Source of the DNA: Microbacterium helvum
Lineage (GTDB): Bacteria > Actinomycetota > Actinomycetes > Actinomycetales > Microbacteriaceae
DNA length: 64,000 nucleotides
Assembly: GCF_014779795.1 (NCBI RefSeq)
Contig: NZ_JACXZS010000002.1
Span: forward strand, 372,001-436,000
Direction of reading: 5' to 3'
The stretch's first letter is position 1. The number at the start of each line of letters is the position of its first letter. The translations under genes were made by a program, and so were the position numbers. The notes beneath the pieces are model-generated. The model searched no databases. It was not told where the DNA came from and worked only from the letters and a program-made list of their open reading frames with translations. This document shows positions 18,390 to 27,723 of the stretch, in pieces.

Positions 18390-20120
18390 TCAGTCCTTGA
18401 GCGCCGTTTCTGCGATGCGCACGTCGAGCCGGAAGTCGAGCGGGAACCCGCCGAACAGCAGGCGGCCCGCCGCGGTGGCGGCGTCCTCGACCGCCTGCGC
18501 TGCTGCCTCCGCGTGCTCTTCCGGGGTGTGGACGATGACCTCGTCGTGCAGGAAGAACGCCAGGTGCGGACGGTCGGCGAACACCGGGCCGGAGCGCGGC
18601 GCGGCGTGCGCGGCATCGACAGCAGGCATCCCGGCCAGTCGCGTCCGCAGATCCGCCAGCCATGCCAGCGCCCACTCCGCGGCCGTGCCCTGTACGACGA
18701 AGTTGCGGGTGAAGCGGCCTCGGTCGCGTGCACGTCGCCTCGCGCGCGTCTCGTCGGCTCCGGATGCCTCGGCCTCGGTCGCCCGTGACTGCAGCGCCGA
18801 CCAGTCCGACGACGGCGACGGCGACGTGCGGCCGAGCCACGTCGAGACGGTGCCGCCGTCCTCGCCGGTGCGGGCCGCTTCGTCGACCAGACCCATGGCA
18901 CGCGGATACGCGCGGCGCAGCCGCGGCACGAGACGCCCGGACTCCCCCGTGGTGGCGCCGTACATCGCGCCGAGGATGGCGATCTTCGCCTCCTGCCTGC
19001 TCGCGACGGCGCCGCTCTCGACGATGCCGGCGTAGAGATCGCGGCCTCGCGCGGCCGCTGCGAGCGCGGTGTCGCCCGACATCGCGGCCAGTACGCGAGG
19101 CTCGAGCTGTGCCACGTCCGCGACGACGAGCCGCCAGCCCGGGTCGGCCCGCACCGCTTCACGCAGTTGGCGCGGCAGCTGGAGCGCCCCGCCTCCTGAC
19201 GACGCCCATCGGCCCGTGACCACGCCGCCGGGGATGTAGACGGGCCGGAACCGCCCGTCCGCGACCCACTCTCCCAGCCACGTCCAGCCGTTGGCAGAGA
19301 GCAGTCGCGACAGCTTCTTGTACTCCAGCAGAGGCTCGATCACCGGATGCCGCTGCTCGGCGAGCTCCCACCTGTTGGTGGATTCGACCAGGACGCCCAC
19401 CCGGTGAAGCGCACGCAGCAGCTTGGGCTGCGAGTCCAGGCTCGCACCGGGATCCCCCAGCGCGTCCCGCACGCGGGCGGCCGCAGCAGCCAGCAGTGCG
19501 GGCTGCCCACCTGCGAGCGGTCGCTCACCGAGCGTGGCGACGAGGATCCGGTCGTGCTCGGCGGCGTCCCACGGCAGTCCCGCAGCCCGCATCTCGGCCG
19601 CGACCAGGGCGCCGGCCGACTCCGCTGCCGTCAGCAGCCGGAGCCTGCCGGGGTCGCGCGAGCCTGCGATCGCCGCGCGCTGCCGGGCGAACTCGGCAAG
19701 AGAGTCCTCCGGGCCCTCCGGAAGCGTGAGCCTGCCGGAGGCTGCGCCGTCGAGCTCGAACAGGGCGGGCACCGCGTGTTCCTGGGCGTGCGGTGCGGCA
19801 TCCCACTCGACGGCGTCGCGGAGGTCACCCGCGGACGCGATCAGCGCCGAGTCGCGCAGGATCGCGTGGCACAGCCGCAGATCGTGGCAGCGGGCGACGC
19901 GCACGCCGGCCGCGAGCAGGTCCGCATACCAGCGCGGGGTGTCGTTCCAGACCCACCGCGGGGCGTGGGCCGACTCCGCATCGGCCACCCATCCGGCAAG
20001 AGAGTCGACCGTGAGTGTCACACGCGCGCGCTCGGCCGCGACCTCGTCGAGCAGAATCGCCGTCACTCCGTGCGGGGACCGCCCGAGAACGATCCAGGCC
20101 GGTGCGTCAGCGGCGTCCAC
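18390..20120 (-). CDS. Family A DNA polymerase with 3'-5' exonuclease-type N-domain, no 5'-3' nuclease
   Basis: 576-residue protein of the actinobacterial class annotated as bifunctional 3'-5' exonuclease/DNA polymerase; it is much shorter than PolA (about 900). Polymerase motif A is VVADVAQLEPRVLA near 330-343, against DYSQIELR in PolA, with the metal Asp and the Glu kept. Motif B is RQEAKIAILGAMYG. Motif C is FFLHDEVIVH near 525. The N-terminal half has the exonuclease-like fold position but I see no clear DxE active site, so proofreading may be lost. It is probably a repair polymerase (inference). It lies 21 bases after the zinc-ribbon gene. Confidence 0.9.
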   Translation of the reverse strand: MDAADAPAWIVLGRSPHGVTAILLDEVAAERARVTLTVDSLAGWVADAESAHAPRWVWNDTPRWYADLLAAGVRVARCHDLRLCHAILRDSALIASAGDLRDAVEWDAAPHAQEHAVPALFELDGAASGRLTLPEGPEDSLAEFARQRAAIAGSRDPGRLRLLTAAESAGALVAAEMRAAGLPWDAAEHDRILVATLGERPLAGGQPALLAAAAARVRDALGDPGASLDSQPKLLRALHRVGVLVESTNRWELAEQRHPVIEPLLEYKKLSRLLSANGWTWLGEWVADGRFRPVYIPGGVVTGRWASSGGGALQLPRQLREAVRADPGWRLVVADVAQLEPRVLAAMSGDTALAAAARGRDLYAGIVESGAVASRQEAKIAILGAMYGATTGESGRLVPRLRRAYPRAMGLVDEAARTGEDGGTVSTWLGRTSPSPSSDWSALQSRATEAEASGADETRARRRARDRGRFTRNFVVQGTAAEWALAWLADLRTRLAGMPAVDAAHAAPRSGPVFADRPHLAFFLHDEVIVHTPEEHAEAAAQAVEDAATAAGRLLFGGFPLDFRLDVRIAETALKD

Positions 20121-20141
20121 GATGCGGACGCGAGCGGCGGA

Positions 20142-20873
20142 TCACAGTCCGGAATCCACGTCGATGACGAGGATGCAACCGCACTCGGGGCAGTTCACGA
20201 CGGCGTCGTCGGGGGCTTGGCGGAGCACCTGCAGATCGGTGCCCGCGAGGACCATGTGACAGCCCTCGCACGTACGGGCGCGCAGGAACGCGGCGCCTGC
20301 GCTGCGGGTCGCGAGGCGGTCGTACAGAGCGACGAGGTCTGCGGGGAGCGTGCCGGCGAGGGCGGCGCGGTCGCGTTCGGCCGCCTCGAACGCGGCGGTC
20401 GCCTCGGCGACGGCGCGCTTGCCCTCGGCGCTCAGCTCGGCGCCCTCGGCGTTGGTCGCGGCGATCAGGGCCTCTTGCTCCGCGACTGCGGCATCCGCCG
20501 TCTCGAGCCGCTCCATGACGGCCAGTTCGGCGTCCTCGAGGTCGCTCTTGCGGCGTGCGAGCGCGGCGAGCTCGCTCTCCAGGCTCTGCGCTTCTTTCGG
20601 GTTCGTCGACGCGGCCAGCCGGTCGCTGTCGCGCGCGGCCCGCGCATCGACGACGGCGACGTCGGACTCGATGCGCGCGAGCTCGGTGCGGAAGTCGTCA
20701 CGGGCGCCGAGGCGCACCGACAGCTCCTGCGAGAGCTCCTGTCGACGGCCCAGCAGCTCCTGGACACGCGCAGCCTGCGGCGGGTTCTTGCGCGCGTGGT
20801 CGGCCTGTCGGATACGGGCGTCGAGCTGTGCGACCTCGACGAGGCGGCGCTGGTCTGCGTGGCTGGCGTTCAC
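20142..20873 (-). CDS. Coiled-coil protein with C-terminal C4 zinc ribbon
   Basis: 243-residue protein with a long antiparallel coiled coil (about 1-180, rich in Ala/Glu/Arg heptads) followed by a zinc ribbon. The ligands are CEGC near 200 and CPEC near 228. This is the family often annotated as zinc ribbon domain or CT398-like nucleic-acid-binding protein; a specific role is not established. The GTG start is six bases after a TAGGTT hexamer. Likely co-transcribed with the downstream polymerase gene. Confidence 0.88.
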   Translation of the reverse strand: MNASHADQRRLVEVAQLDARIRQADHARKNPPQAARVQELLGRRQELSQELSVRLGARDDFRTELARIESDVAVVDARAARDSDRLAASTNPKEAQSLESELAALARRKSDLEDAELAVMERLETADAAVAEQEALIAATNAEGAELSAEGKRAVAEATAAFEAAERDRAALAGTLPADLVALYDRLATRSAGAAFLRARTCEGCHMVLAGTDLQVLRQAPDDAVVNCPECGCILVIDVDSGL

Positions 20874-20879
20874 GGAACC

Positions 20880-20885
20880 AACCTA
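20880..20885 (-). promoter_or_regulatory. -10 element (TAGGTT) of the zinc-ribbon gene
   Basis: Six bases before the GTG at 20873. Confidence 0.5.
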
Positions 20886-20960
20886 TCGCGGGCCATCGAC
20901 GCGGCGAACGGCGAGGACTAGCATTCGACGACGGCCCTTCCGATGACGAAAGGCGCAACG

Positions 20961-22478
20961 ATGGGTGTTCTGCGAACCAAATCGGTCGAGCAGTCGATCG
21001 CCGACACCGACGAACCGGAATTCCGGCTGAAGAAGTCGCTGACCGCGCTCGACCTGACCGTGTTCGGCATCGGCGTCGTGATCGGCGCCGGCATCTTCAC
21101 GCTGACGGGGCGGGCTGCGCACGAAGTCGCGGGCCCGGCGATCGTCATCAGCTTCGTGGTCGCCGCGATCGCGTGCACGCTGGCGGCCCTGTGCTACGCC
21201 GAGTTCGCGTCGACGGTCCCGGTGTCGGGGTCGGCGTACACGTTCTCGTACTCGTCGCTCGGCGAGCTGTTCGCGTGGATCATCGGCTGGGATCTGATCC
21301 TGGAGATGTTCCTCGGCGCGAGCGTCGTGGCACAGGGCTGGAGCGCCTATCTCGGAACGCTGCTGGCGCAGCTCGGCATCCAGATCCCCGCCGCGATCGG
21401 CTACGGCGGCACGGTCGACCTGATGGCGATCCTGCTGGTGCTGGTGCTGGGCGGGCTGATGACGTTCGGCATCAAGGAGTCCCTGCGGGTGAACCTCGTT
21501 CTGGTCGCCGTGAAGCTCTTCATCGTGCTGTTCGTGATCGTCGCCGGTCTGCTCTTCGTGAATCCTGCCAACTGGTCGCCGTTCGTCCCCGATCCGTCTC
21601 CGCGTGAGGCCGCGACCGGGCTCAGCCAGCCGCTGCTGCAGTTCTTCTCGGGCATCGAGCCGACCGCGTTCGGCGTCGGGGGCATCTTCGCGGGCGCCGC
21701 CCTGGTCTTCTTCGCGTACATCGGGTTCGACGTGGTCGCCACCACGGCGGAGGAGACCCGCAATCCCCAGCGCGACATGCCGATCGGCATCATCGCGTCG
21801 CTGGTGATCTGCACCCTGCTCTACTGCGCCGTCGCACTCGTGGTCACCGGAATGGTGCCGTATCAGGAGCTCGACCCCGCCGCGGCGCTCGCCAACGCCT
21901 TCGTCTTCCACGGGGCGACCTGGATGGCGACGCTGATCTCGGCGGGCGCCGTCGCCGGCCTGACGACGGTCGTGCTCACGCTGCTGATCGGCGCGACCCG
22001 GATCATCTTCGCGATGTCGCGCGACGCGCTGCTTCCCGCCGCGCTGGCGAAGGTCCATCCGCGGCTGCGGACGCCCTGGCTGATCTCGCTCATCGTGACG
22101 GTGATCGTCGCCCTCGTGGCGGGGTTCACGCGCGTCGGGGTGCTCGAAGAGATGGTGAACATCGGAACGCTCTCGGCGTTCGTGCTCGTCTCGGTCGGGG
22201 TCATCGTGCTTCGCCGGAGACGCCCCGATCTGCGTCGCAGCTTCCGTGTGCCGCTCAACCCCTGGCTGCCCGGTCTGTCGGCCGCGATCTGCATCTACCT
22301 GATGCTGAACCTCACCGTGGAGACATGGCTGCGCTTCGTGATCTGGCTCGTGATCGGCTTCGTCATCTACTTCGCCTACTCGCACCGTCATTCGCGGGTC
22401 GGCCGACCCGGCTACGAGGAGTTCGCGCTCCCCCACGTCGTGTCGCATGAACGCGAGGACGACGAGGAGCGAGGGTGA
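20961..22478 (+). CDS. APC-family amino acid permease
   Basis: 505-residue integral membrane protein with about 12 helices, of the cationic amino acid transporter-like APC group. The first-helix motif GIGVVIGAGIFTLTG (unwound substrate-binding segment) follows LTALDLTVF. Helix 6 reads ALVFFAYIGFDVVATTAEETRNPQRDMP, the hallmark of CAT/YfnA-like permeases. Substrate is not determinable from sequence. GAAAGG lies 8 bases before the ATG at 20961, preferred over the ATG at 20943. Convergent with tRNA-Val. Confidence 0.9.
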   Translation: MGVLRTKSVEQSIADTDEPEFRLKKSLTALDLTVFGIGVVIGAGIFTLTGRAAHEVAGPAIVISFVVAAIACTLAALCYAEFASTVPVSGSAYTFSYSSLGELFAWIIGWDLILEMFLGASVVAQGWSAYLGTLLAQLGIQIPAAIGYGGTVDLMAILLVLVLGGLMTFGIKESLRVNLVLVAVKLFIVLFVIVAGLLFVNPANWSPFVPDPSPREAATGLSQPLLQFFSGIEPTAFGVGGIFAGAALVFFAYIGFDVVATTAEETRNPQRDMPIGIIASLVICTLLYCAVALVVTGMVPYQELDPAAALANAFVFHGATWMATLISAGAVAGLTTVVLTLLIGATRIIFAMSRDALLPAALAKVHPRLRTPWLISLIVTVIVALVAGFTRVGVLEEMVNIGTLSAFVLVSVGVIVLRRRRPDLRRSFRVPLNPWLPGLSAAICIYLMLNLTVETWLRFVIWLVIGFVIYFAYSHRHSRVGRPGYEEFALPHVVSHEREDDEERG

Positions 22479-22500
22479 GCGGCATCCACTGATCCGGAAG

Positions 22501-22573
22501 TGGGCCCTGCCGGGATCGAACCGACGACATCCACGGTGTAAACGTGGCGCTCTACCAGCTGAGCTAAAGGCCC
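22501..22573 (-). tRNA. tRNA-Val (anticodon TAC)
   Basis: 73 bases folding as a full cloverleaf on the minus strand. Acceptor GGGCCTT/AGGGCCC; anticodon stem CCACG/CGTGG with loop TTTACAC giving anticodon TAC; T-loop TTCGATC; discriminator A. No encoded CCA. A TAGACT -10 element sits at 22587-22582, nine bases before the 5' end. Confidence 0.96.
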
Positions 22574-22581
22574 TCGCCGCC

Positions 22582-22587
22582 AGTCTA
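22582..22587 (-). promoter_or_regulatory. -10 element (TAGACT) of tRNA-Val
   Basis: TAGACT on the minus strand, nine bases before the mature 5' end. Confidence 0.5.
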
Positions 22588-22714
22588 CGAGGTGCGTCCG
22601 CAGGCGCTCGAACTCGGTAGGCTGGCAGATGGTGCGTTGTGACGGGCAGACAAAGTCCGCCCCGCTCCGGTAGCGATTCCCTGGCACGATCTGCCAGACG
22701 ACGAAAGGTCTTCT

Positions 22715-25441
22715 GTGACTGTCAACGATCAGGATCCGTACTCGCAGGACTCCCTCGACAGCGATCCCGACGAGACCTCCGAGTGGCAGGAATCCCTGCA
22801 GCAGCTCGTGCAGGCCAAGGGCCACGGTCGTGGCCGCGAAATCATGCTGAGCCTGCTGCAGACCTCGCACGAGCTCCAGCTGAACGTGCCGCAGGTCCCG
22901 ACGACGGACTACATCAACACGATCGCGCCCGAGAACGAGCCCGAGTTCCCCGGCGATGAAGAGCTCGAGCGTCGGTACCGGCGCTGGATCCGGTGGAACG
23001 CCGCCATCACGGTGCACCGCGCGCAGCGCCCCGGGATCGGCGTGGGCGGCCACATCTCCACGTACGCGTCGTCGGCCGCACTGTACGAGGTCGGCTTCAA
23101 CCACTTCTTCCGGGGTCTGGACCACCCCTCGGGCGGCGACCAGGTCTTCTTCCAGGGCCACGCCTCCCCCGGCATGTACGCCCGCTCGTTCCTCGAAGGC
23201 CGACTGGGCGAGGACGACCTCGACGGCTTCCGTCAGGAGAAGTCGCACGCGCCGCACGCGCTGCCCTCGTACCCCCACCCCCGCCTGATGCCGGACTACT
23301 GGCAGTTCCCGACGGTGTCGATGGGCCTGGGCCCGATCAACGCCATCTACCAGGCACAGGCGAACAAGTACCTCACCAACCGCGGCATCAAGGACCTCTC
23401 CGACGCCCACGTGTGGGCGTTCCTCGGCGACGGCGAGATGGACGAGGTCGAGAGCCGCGGCCAGCTCCAGGTCGCCGCGAACGAGGGGCTCGACAACCTC
23501 ACGTTCGTCGTCAACTGCAACCTGCAGCGCCTCGACGGCCCGGTCCGCGGCAACGGCAAGATCATCCAGGAGCTCGAGGCCTTCTTCCGCGGCGCGGGCT
23601 GGAACGTCATCAAGGTCGTGTGGGGTCGCGAGTGGGACGACCTGCTCGCGCGCGACCGCGACGGCGCGCTGCTCAACCTCATGAATGTCACGCCGGACGG
23701 CGACTACCAGACGTACAAGGCCGAGAACGGCGCGTATGTGCGCGAGCACTTCTTCGGCCGGGACGAGCGCGCCGCGGCCCTCGTCAAGGACTACTCCGAC
23801 GAGCAGATCTGGAACCTCAAGCGCGGCGGTCACGATTACCGCAAGGTGTACGCGGCGTTCAAGGCGGCCGTCGAGCACAAGGGCCAGCCGACCGTCATCC
23901 TCGCCAAGACCATCAAGGGCTACGGCCTCGGTCCGCACTTCGAGGGCCGCAACGCGACCCACCAGATGAAGAAGATGACGCTCGAGGACCTCAAGCACTT
24001 CCGCGACGGGATGCAGATCCCGGTCACGGACGCGCAGCTCGAGGCGAACCCCTACCAGCCGCCGTACTTCCACCCGGGCGAGCAGGACGAGACGGTGCAG
24101 TACATGCTCGACCGTCGCCGGAGCCTCGGCGGGTACCTTCCCGAGCGCCGCAGCCACCACGTGCCGATCTCGCTCCCGGGCGACGAGGCGTACGCGCTGC
24201 CGAAGAAGGGCTCGGGCAACCAGGAGATCGCCACGACGATGGCGTTCGTGCGTCTGCTGAAGGACCTGCTGCGCTCGAAGGACTTCGGCCACCGCATCGT
24301 GCCGATCATCCCCGACGAGGCGCGCACGTTCGGCATGGACGCGTACTTCCCGACCGCGAAGATCTACAACCCGAACGGCCAGCACTACACCTCGGTCGAC
24401 CGCGAGCTGCTGCTGGCGTACAAAGAGAGCCCGCAGGGCCAGATCGTGCACGTCGGCATCAACGAGGCCGGCGCTATGGCGGCCTTCACGGCCGCGGGCA
24501 CGTCGTACGCGACGCACGGCGAGCCGCTGATCCCGGTCTACATCTTCTACTCGATGTTCGGCTTCCAACGCACCGGCGACGCCAACTGGGCAGCCGGCGA
24601 CCAGATGGCGCGCGGCTTCGTGGTGGGCGCGACCGCCGGCCGCACCACTCTGACCGGTGAGGGTCTGCAGCACGCGGACGGACACTCGCCGCTGCTGGCC
24701 TCGACCAACCCGGCGACCGTCGCGTACGACCCGGCCTACGGGTACGAGATCGCGCACATCGTGCGCGCGGGCCTGGACCGGATGTACGGCGGCAACCACC
24801 CCGACCCCAACGTCATGTACTACCTCACGGTGTACAACGAGCCTCTCGTGCAGCCGGCCGAGCCGGCAGACGTGGACGTCGACGGCATCGTGCGCGGCAT
24901 CCACCGCATCTCGGTCGCCGAGGGCGAAGGGCCGCGCGCGCAGATCTTCGCGTCGGGCGTCGGCGTGCCGTGGGCGCTCGAGGCGCAGCAGCTGCTGCGT
25001 GAGGACTGGGGCGTTCAGGCTGACGTGTGGTCCGTCACGTCGTGGTCGGAGCTGCGCCGCGACGGCCTCGCCGCCGACGAGCACAACTTCCTCTTCCCCG
25101 GCGAGGAGCCGCGCACCGCGTACCTCACCGAGAAGCTGAAGGACGTCCAGGGCCCCGTGGTCGCCGTGAGCGACTTCATGCACGCGGTCCAGGACCAGAT
25201 CCGTCCGTGGGTGCCGAACCGCTTCGCGACGCTCGGGGCCGACGGCTTCGGCTTCTCGGACACGCGCGCGGCCGCCCGCCGGTTCTTCAAGATCGACGGC
25301 CCGTCCGTCGTGGTCCGCACCCTCCAGGCGCTGGCCGAAGAGGGCGCGGTCGACCGCGGCCTCGCTGCGCAGGCGATCGAGAAGTATCGCCTCCACGACG
25401 TGACCGCCGGTACGAGCGGGAACGCGGGCGGCGAGAGCTGA
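22715..25441 (+). CDS. aceE: Pyruvate dehydrogenase E1, homodimeric type
   Basis: Thiamine-diphosphate enzyme that decarboxylates pyruvate and acetylates E2. The 908-residue single-chain form is typical of actinobacteria and enterobacteria. Marks are the N-terminal [18 protein letters not shown], the ThDP motif [14 protein letters not shown] to [20 protein letters not shown], and the pyrimidine domain with [15 protein letters not shown] and the Glu segment near INEAGAMA. It starts at a GTG with GAAAGG upstream. A TAGGCT near 22618 is a candidate -10, giving a leader of about 90 bases. Its E2 and E3 partners are probably the genes at 5589 and 4153. A PucR-type regulator follows after 7 bases. 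Confidence 0.97.
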   Translation: MTVNDQDPYSQDSLDSDPDETSEWQESLQQLVQAKGHGRGREIMLSLLQTSHELQLNVPQVPTTDYINTIAPENEPEFPGDEELERRYRRWIRWNAAITVHRAQRPGIGVGGHISTYASSAALYEVGFNHFFRGLDHPSGGDQVFFQGHASPGMYARSFLEGRLGEDDLDGFRQEKSHAPHALPSYPHPRLMPDYWQFPTVSMGLGPINAIYQAQANKYLTNRGIKDLSDAHVWAFLGDGEMDEVESRGQLQVAANEGLDNLTFVVNCNLQRLDGPVRGNGKIIQELEAFFRGAGWNVIKVVWGREWDDLLARDRDGALLNLMNVTPDGDYQTYKAENGAYVREHFFGRDERAAALVKDYSDEQIWNLKRGGHDYRKVYAAFKAAVEHKGQPTVILAKTIKGYGLGPHFEGRNATHQMKKMTLEDLKHFRDGMQIPVTDAQLEANPYQPPYFHPGEQDETVQYMLDRRRSLGGYLPERRSHHVPISLPGDEAYALPKKGSGNQEIATTMAFVRLLKDLLRSKDFGHRIVPIIPDEARTFGMDAYFPTAKIYNPNGQHYTSVDRELLLAYKESPQGQIVHVGINEAGAMAAFTAAGTSYATHGEPLIPVYIFYSMFGFQRTGDANWAAGDQMARGFVVGATAGRTTLTGEGLQHADGHSPLLASTNPATVAYDPAYGYEIAHIVRAGLDRMYGGNHPDPNVMYYLTVYNEPLVQPAEPADVDVDGIVRGIHRISVAEGEGPRAQIFASGVGVPWALEAQQLLREDWGVQADVWSVTSWSELRRDGLAADEHNFLFPGEEPRTAYLTEKLKDVQGPVVAVSDFMHAVQDQIRPWVPNRFATLGADGFGFSDTRAAARRFFKIDGPSVVVRTLQALAEEGAVDRGLAAQAIEKYRLHDVTAGTSGNAGGES

Positions 25442-25448
25442 TCCGCGA

Positions 25449-26669
25449 ATGGGCAAGCCTGTCGAGGTGATGGACAAGACCGAGACGCTGGCGTGGCTGC
25501 GCCGCATCTCGGGCGATATCGCGACCGTCACCATCAAGCGCCTCGAAGACACGCTGCCCTGGTACGCCGAGATGCCACCGGCCCGACGGTCCGCCGTCGG
25601 GCTGGTGGCCCAGGCCGGTATCACCTCGTTCATCCAGTGGTACGACGATCCCGGCTCGACGCCGTGGATCGCCTCCGACATCTTCGCGGCCGCGCCGCGG
25701 GAGCTGCTGCGCAGCGTCAGCCTGCAGCAGACGCTGCAGCTCATCCGCGTGACCGTCGAGGTCACCGAGGAGCGGGTGGCCGGCAAGGGCGAGCATCTGC
25801 GAGAGGCGATCCTGCTGTACTCGCGAGAGGTCGCGTTCGCCGCAGCCGACGTGTATGCACGAGCCGCCGAGGCCCGAGGACTGTGGGACGCGCGCCTGGA
25901 GGCGCTCGTCGTCGACTCGATCCTGACCGGAGAGGCCGACGAAGAGCTGCCGAGCCGCATCGCGGCACTGGGCTGGCACGGCCACGGCGAGGTCGCGGTG
26001 CTCGTGGGCACCACGCCCGCACAGTTCGACGTGGACCAGCTGCGCCGCACCGCGCGCAAGCTCGATGTGGACGTGCTGATCGGCGTGCAGGGCTCGCGTC
26101 TCGTGCTGGTGCTCGGGCGCGCCGAGCCGCCGACGGGCAGCGAGGACACGGTCGCGGAGCTGCCGTTCGGCGAGATCGCCAAGCGCCTGGAGCCCGGCTT
26201 CGGCGCGGGCCACCTCGTGCTCGGTCCCACGGTGCCGGCGCTGGTGGACGCGAGTCAGAGCGCCCGCGCGGCGCTGGCGGGGTTCGCCGTCGCCCGCGCC
26301 TGGCGGCACGCGCCGCGCCCCGTCGAGGCGGACGACCTGCTGCCCGAGCGTGCGCTGGCCGGCGATCCCCTCGCGAAGCAGACGCTGGTCGAGCGGATCT
26401 ATCGTCCGCTGCAGGCGCACAGCGCAGACCTGGTGTCGACGCTGTGGGCCTACCTCGACAACGGGCGCTCGCTCGAGGCCACCGCGCGCGAGCTGTTCGT
26501 GCACCCGAACACCGTGCGATACCGCCTGAAGCGGGTCTCCGAGGTGATCGGGTGGGATGCGACCGGCCCCCGTGAGGCGCTCATCCTGCAGACGGCGCTC
26601 ATCCTGGGATCGATCGGGACGGATGCCACCCGCCGGCGTCCGACCGCGGCCCGGCGCGGACCGCTCTGA
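25449..26669 (+). CDS. fasR: PucR-type transcriptional regulator, probable FasR (fatty acid synthesis)
   Basis: 406-residue regulator with a GGDEF-like middle domain and a C-terminal PucR helix-turn-helix: LWAYLDNGRSLEATARELFVHPNTVRYRLKRVSEVIG at about 336-372. By position (immediately before fabD-fabH-acpP-fabF) and family it matches Streptomyces FasR, an activator of that operon. The activator role here is inference. It overlaps no gene but starts 7 bases after aceE; an ATG at 25470 is an alternative start. A tandem repeat between it and fabD is a candidate operator. Confidence 0.85.
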   Translation: MGKPVEVMDKTETLAWLRRISGDIATVTIKRLEDTLPWYAEMPPARRSAVGLVAQAGITSFIQWYDDPGSTPWIASDIFAAAPRELLRSVSLQQTLQLIRVTVEVTEERVAGKGEHLREAILLYSREVAFAAADVYARAAEARGLWDARLEALVVDSILTGEADEELPSRIAALGWHGHGEVAVLVGTTPAQFDVDQLRRTARKLDVDVLIGVQGSRLVLVLGRAEPPTGSEDTVAELPFGEIAKRLEPGFGAGHLVLGPTVPALVDASQSARAALAGFAVARAWRHAPRPVEADDLLPERALAGDPLAKQTLVERIYRPLQAHSADLVSTLWAYLDNGRSLEATARELFVHPNTVRYRLKRVSEVIGWDATGPREALILQTALILGSIGTDATRRRPTAARRGPL

Positions 26670-26689
26670 GCGACCGCGACCGCCGGTGC

Positions 26690-26725
26690 GCGACGCCGGT
26701 GTGGGACGCGACGCCGGTGTGGGAC
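26690..26725 (+). repeat. Two perfect 18-base direct repeats before fabD
   Basis: GCGACGCCGGTGTGGGAC at 26690-26707 and again at 26708-26725, with a degenerate third copy just upstream (about 26675-26688). They sit 62 to 110 bases before the fabD promoter hexamer, at a place suited to an activator such as FasR (inference). Confidence 0.8.
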
Positions 26726-26787
26726 GGGCACAAAGGTTCGCAGAATACTTGTGACGGTGTCTTCAGAACCCGCGTGCTGATCCTTGG

Positions 26788-26793
26788 CAGGAT
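26788..26793 (+). promoter_or_regulatory. -10 element (CAGGAT) of the fab operon
   Basis: CAGGAT ends six bases before the fabD GTG at 26800. Confidence 0.5.
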
Positions 26794-26799
26794 GGAACG

Positions 26800-27711
26800 G
26801 TGCGTATCGCTGTCTTCCCCGGGCAGGGCTCTCAGTCCCCCGGCTTCCTGACTCCCTGGCTCGATCTCGACGGCACCGCCGATCGACTGGCGCAGTACTC
26901 CGAGTGGGCGGGCATCGACCTCGTCGCGGCCGGCACCGAGTGGGACGCCGACCGCATCCGCGACACCCAGGTCGCCCAGCCGCTCATCGTCGCGGCGAGC
27001 CTGCTGTCGTGGAACGCGATCCCGGATCGGACAGGAATCGCGGGCGTCGCCGGCCACTCGGTGGGCGAGTTCGCTGCGGCTGCGGCCGCCGGCATCCTCA
27101 GCGAGCAGGCGGCGCTCACGCTCGTCGGCATCCGGGGTCGCGCGATGGCAGAGGCGGCAGCAGCCGCTGAAACGGGCATGAGCGCCGTCATCGGCGGCGA
27201 CGAGGCCGCCGTCCTGGCCCGCCTGGCCGAGCTGGATCTGTCGCCCGCGAACTACAACGGCGGTGGCCAGCTCGTGGTCGCCGGCGCGATCGAGGGACTG
27301 CAGGCGCTCGCGTCCGAGCCGGTGGCGGGCACGCGCGTCATCCCGCTGCAGGTCGCCGGGGCATTCCACACGCAGTACATGGCGCCGGCGGTCGAGACGC
27401 TGCGTGCCGCCGCGGCGGAGGTGGCGGCATCCGATCCGTCGGTCACGATCTGGACCAACCGCGATGGGTCCGCCGTCACGTCGGGCACGGATTTCGTCGG
27501 CCTGCTGGTCGAGCAGGTCGCCTCTCCGGTGCGCTGGGACCTCTGCATGGCGTCTTTCGCGGACGCCGGTGTGTCGGGCATCGTGGAGCTGTCGCCGGCA
27601 GGCACCCTGGTCGGGCTCGCGAAGCGTGCGCTGCGCGGGACCCCCGCCGTGGCTGTCAAGACACCCGAAGACCTGGAGGCCGCCACTGCTCTGGTGGCCG
27701 TCGACGCCTGA
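26800..27711 (+). CDS. fabD: Malonyl-CoA:ACP transacylase
   Basis: Moves malonyl groups from CoA to AcpP for type II fatty acid synthesis. In 303 residues: oxyanion segment FPGQGSQSPG at 6-15, catalytic Ser87 in AGHSVGEFAA, and the catalytic-His region VAGAFHTQYMAP near 186-197. GTG start, leaderless promoter. It is the first gene of fabD-fabH-acpP-fabF; fabH starts 12 bases after it. Confidence 0.96.
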   Translation: MRIAVFPGQGSQSPGFLTPWLDLDGTADRLAQYSEWAGIDLVAAGTEWDADRIRDTQVAQPLIVAASLLSWNAIPDRTGIAGVAGHSVGEFAAAAAAGILSEQAALTLVGIRGRAMAEAAAAAETGMSAVIGGDEAAVLARLAELDLSPANYNGGGQLVVAGAIEGLQALASEPVAGTRVIPLQVAGAFHTQYMAPAVETLRAAAAEVAASDPSVTIWTNRDGSAVTSGTDFVGLLVEQVASPVRWDLCMASFADAGVSGIVELSPAGTLVGLAKRALRGTPAVAVKTPEDLEAATALVAVDA

Positions 27712-27723
27712 CCGGAGAGAAGC

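Noticed and set aside
18060-18400. Plus-strand open frames over 17983-18350
   Set aside because: They fall within RNase P RNA on the minus strand, whose conserved segments and P1 pairing are clear.
22412-26230. A 1272-codon open frame antisense to aceE and fasR
   Set aside because: High-GC codon bias of the real genes keeps the opposite strand open. The translation is low-complexity (Arg/Val/Leu/Asp-rich) with no domain, and the sense genes are certain.
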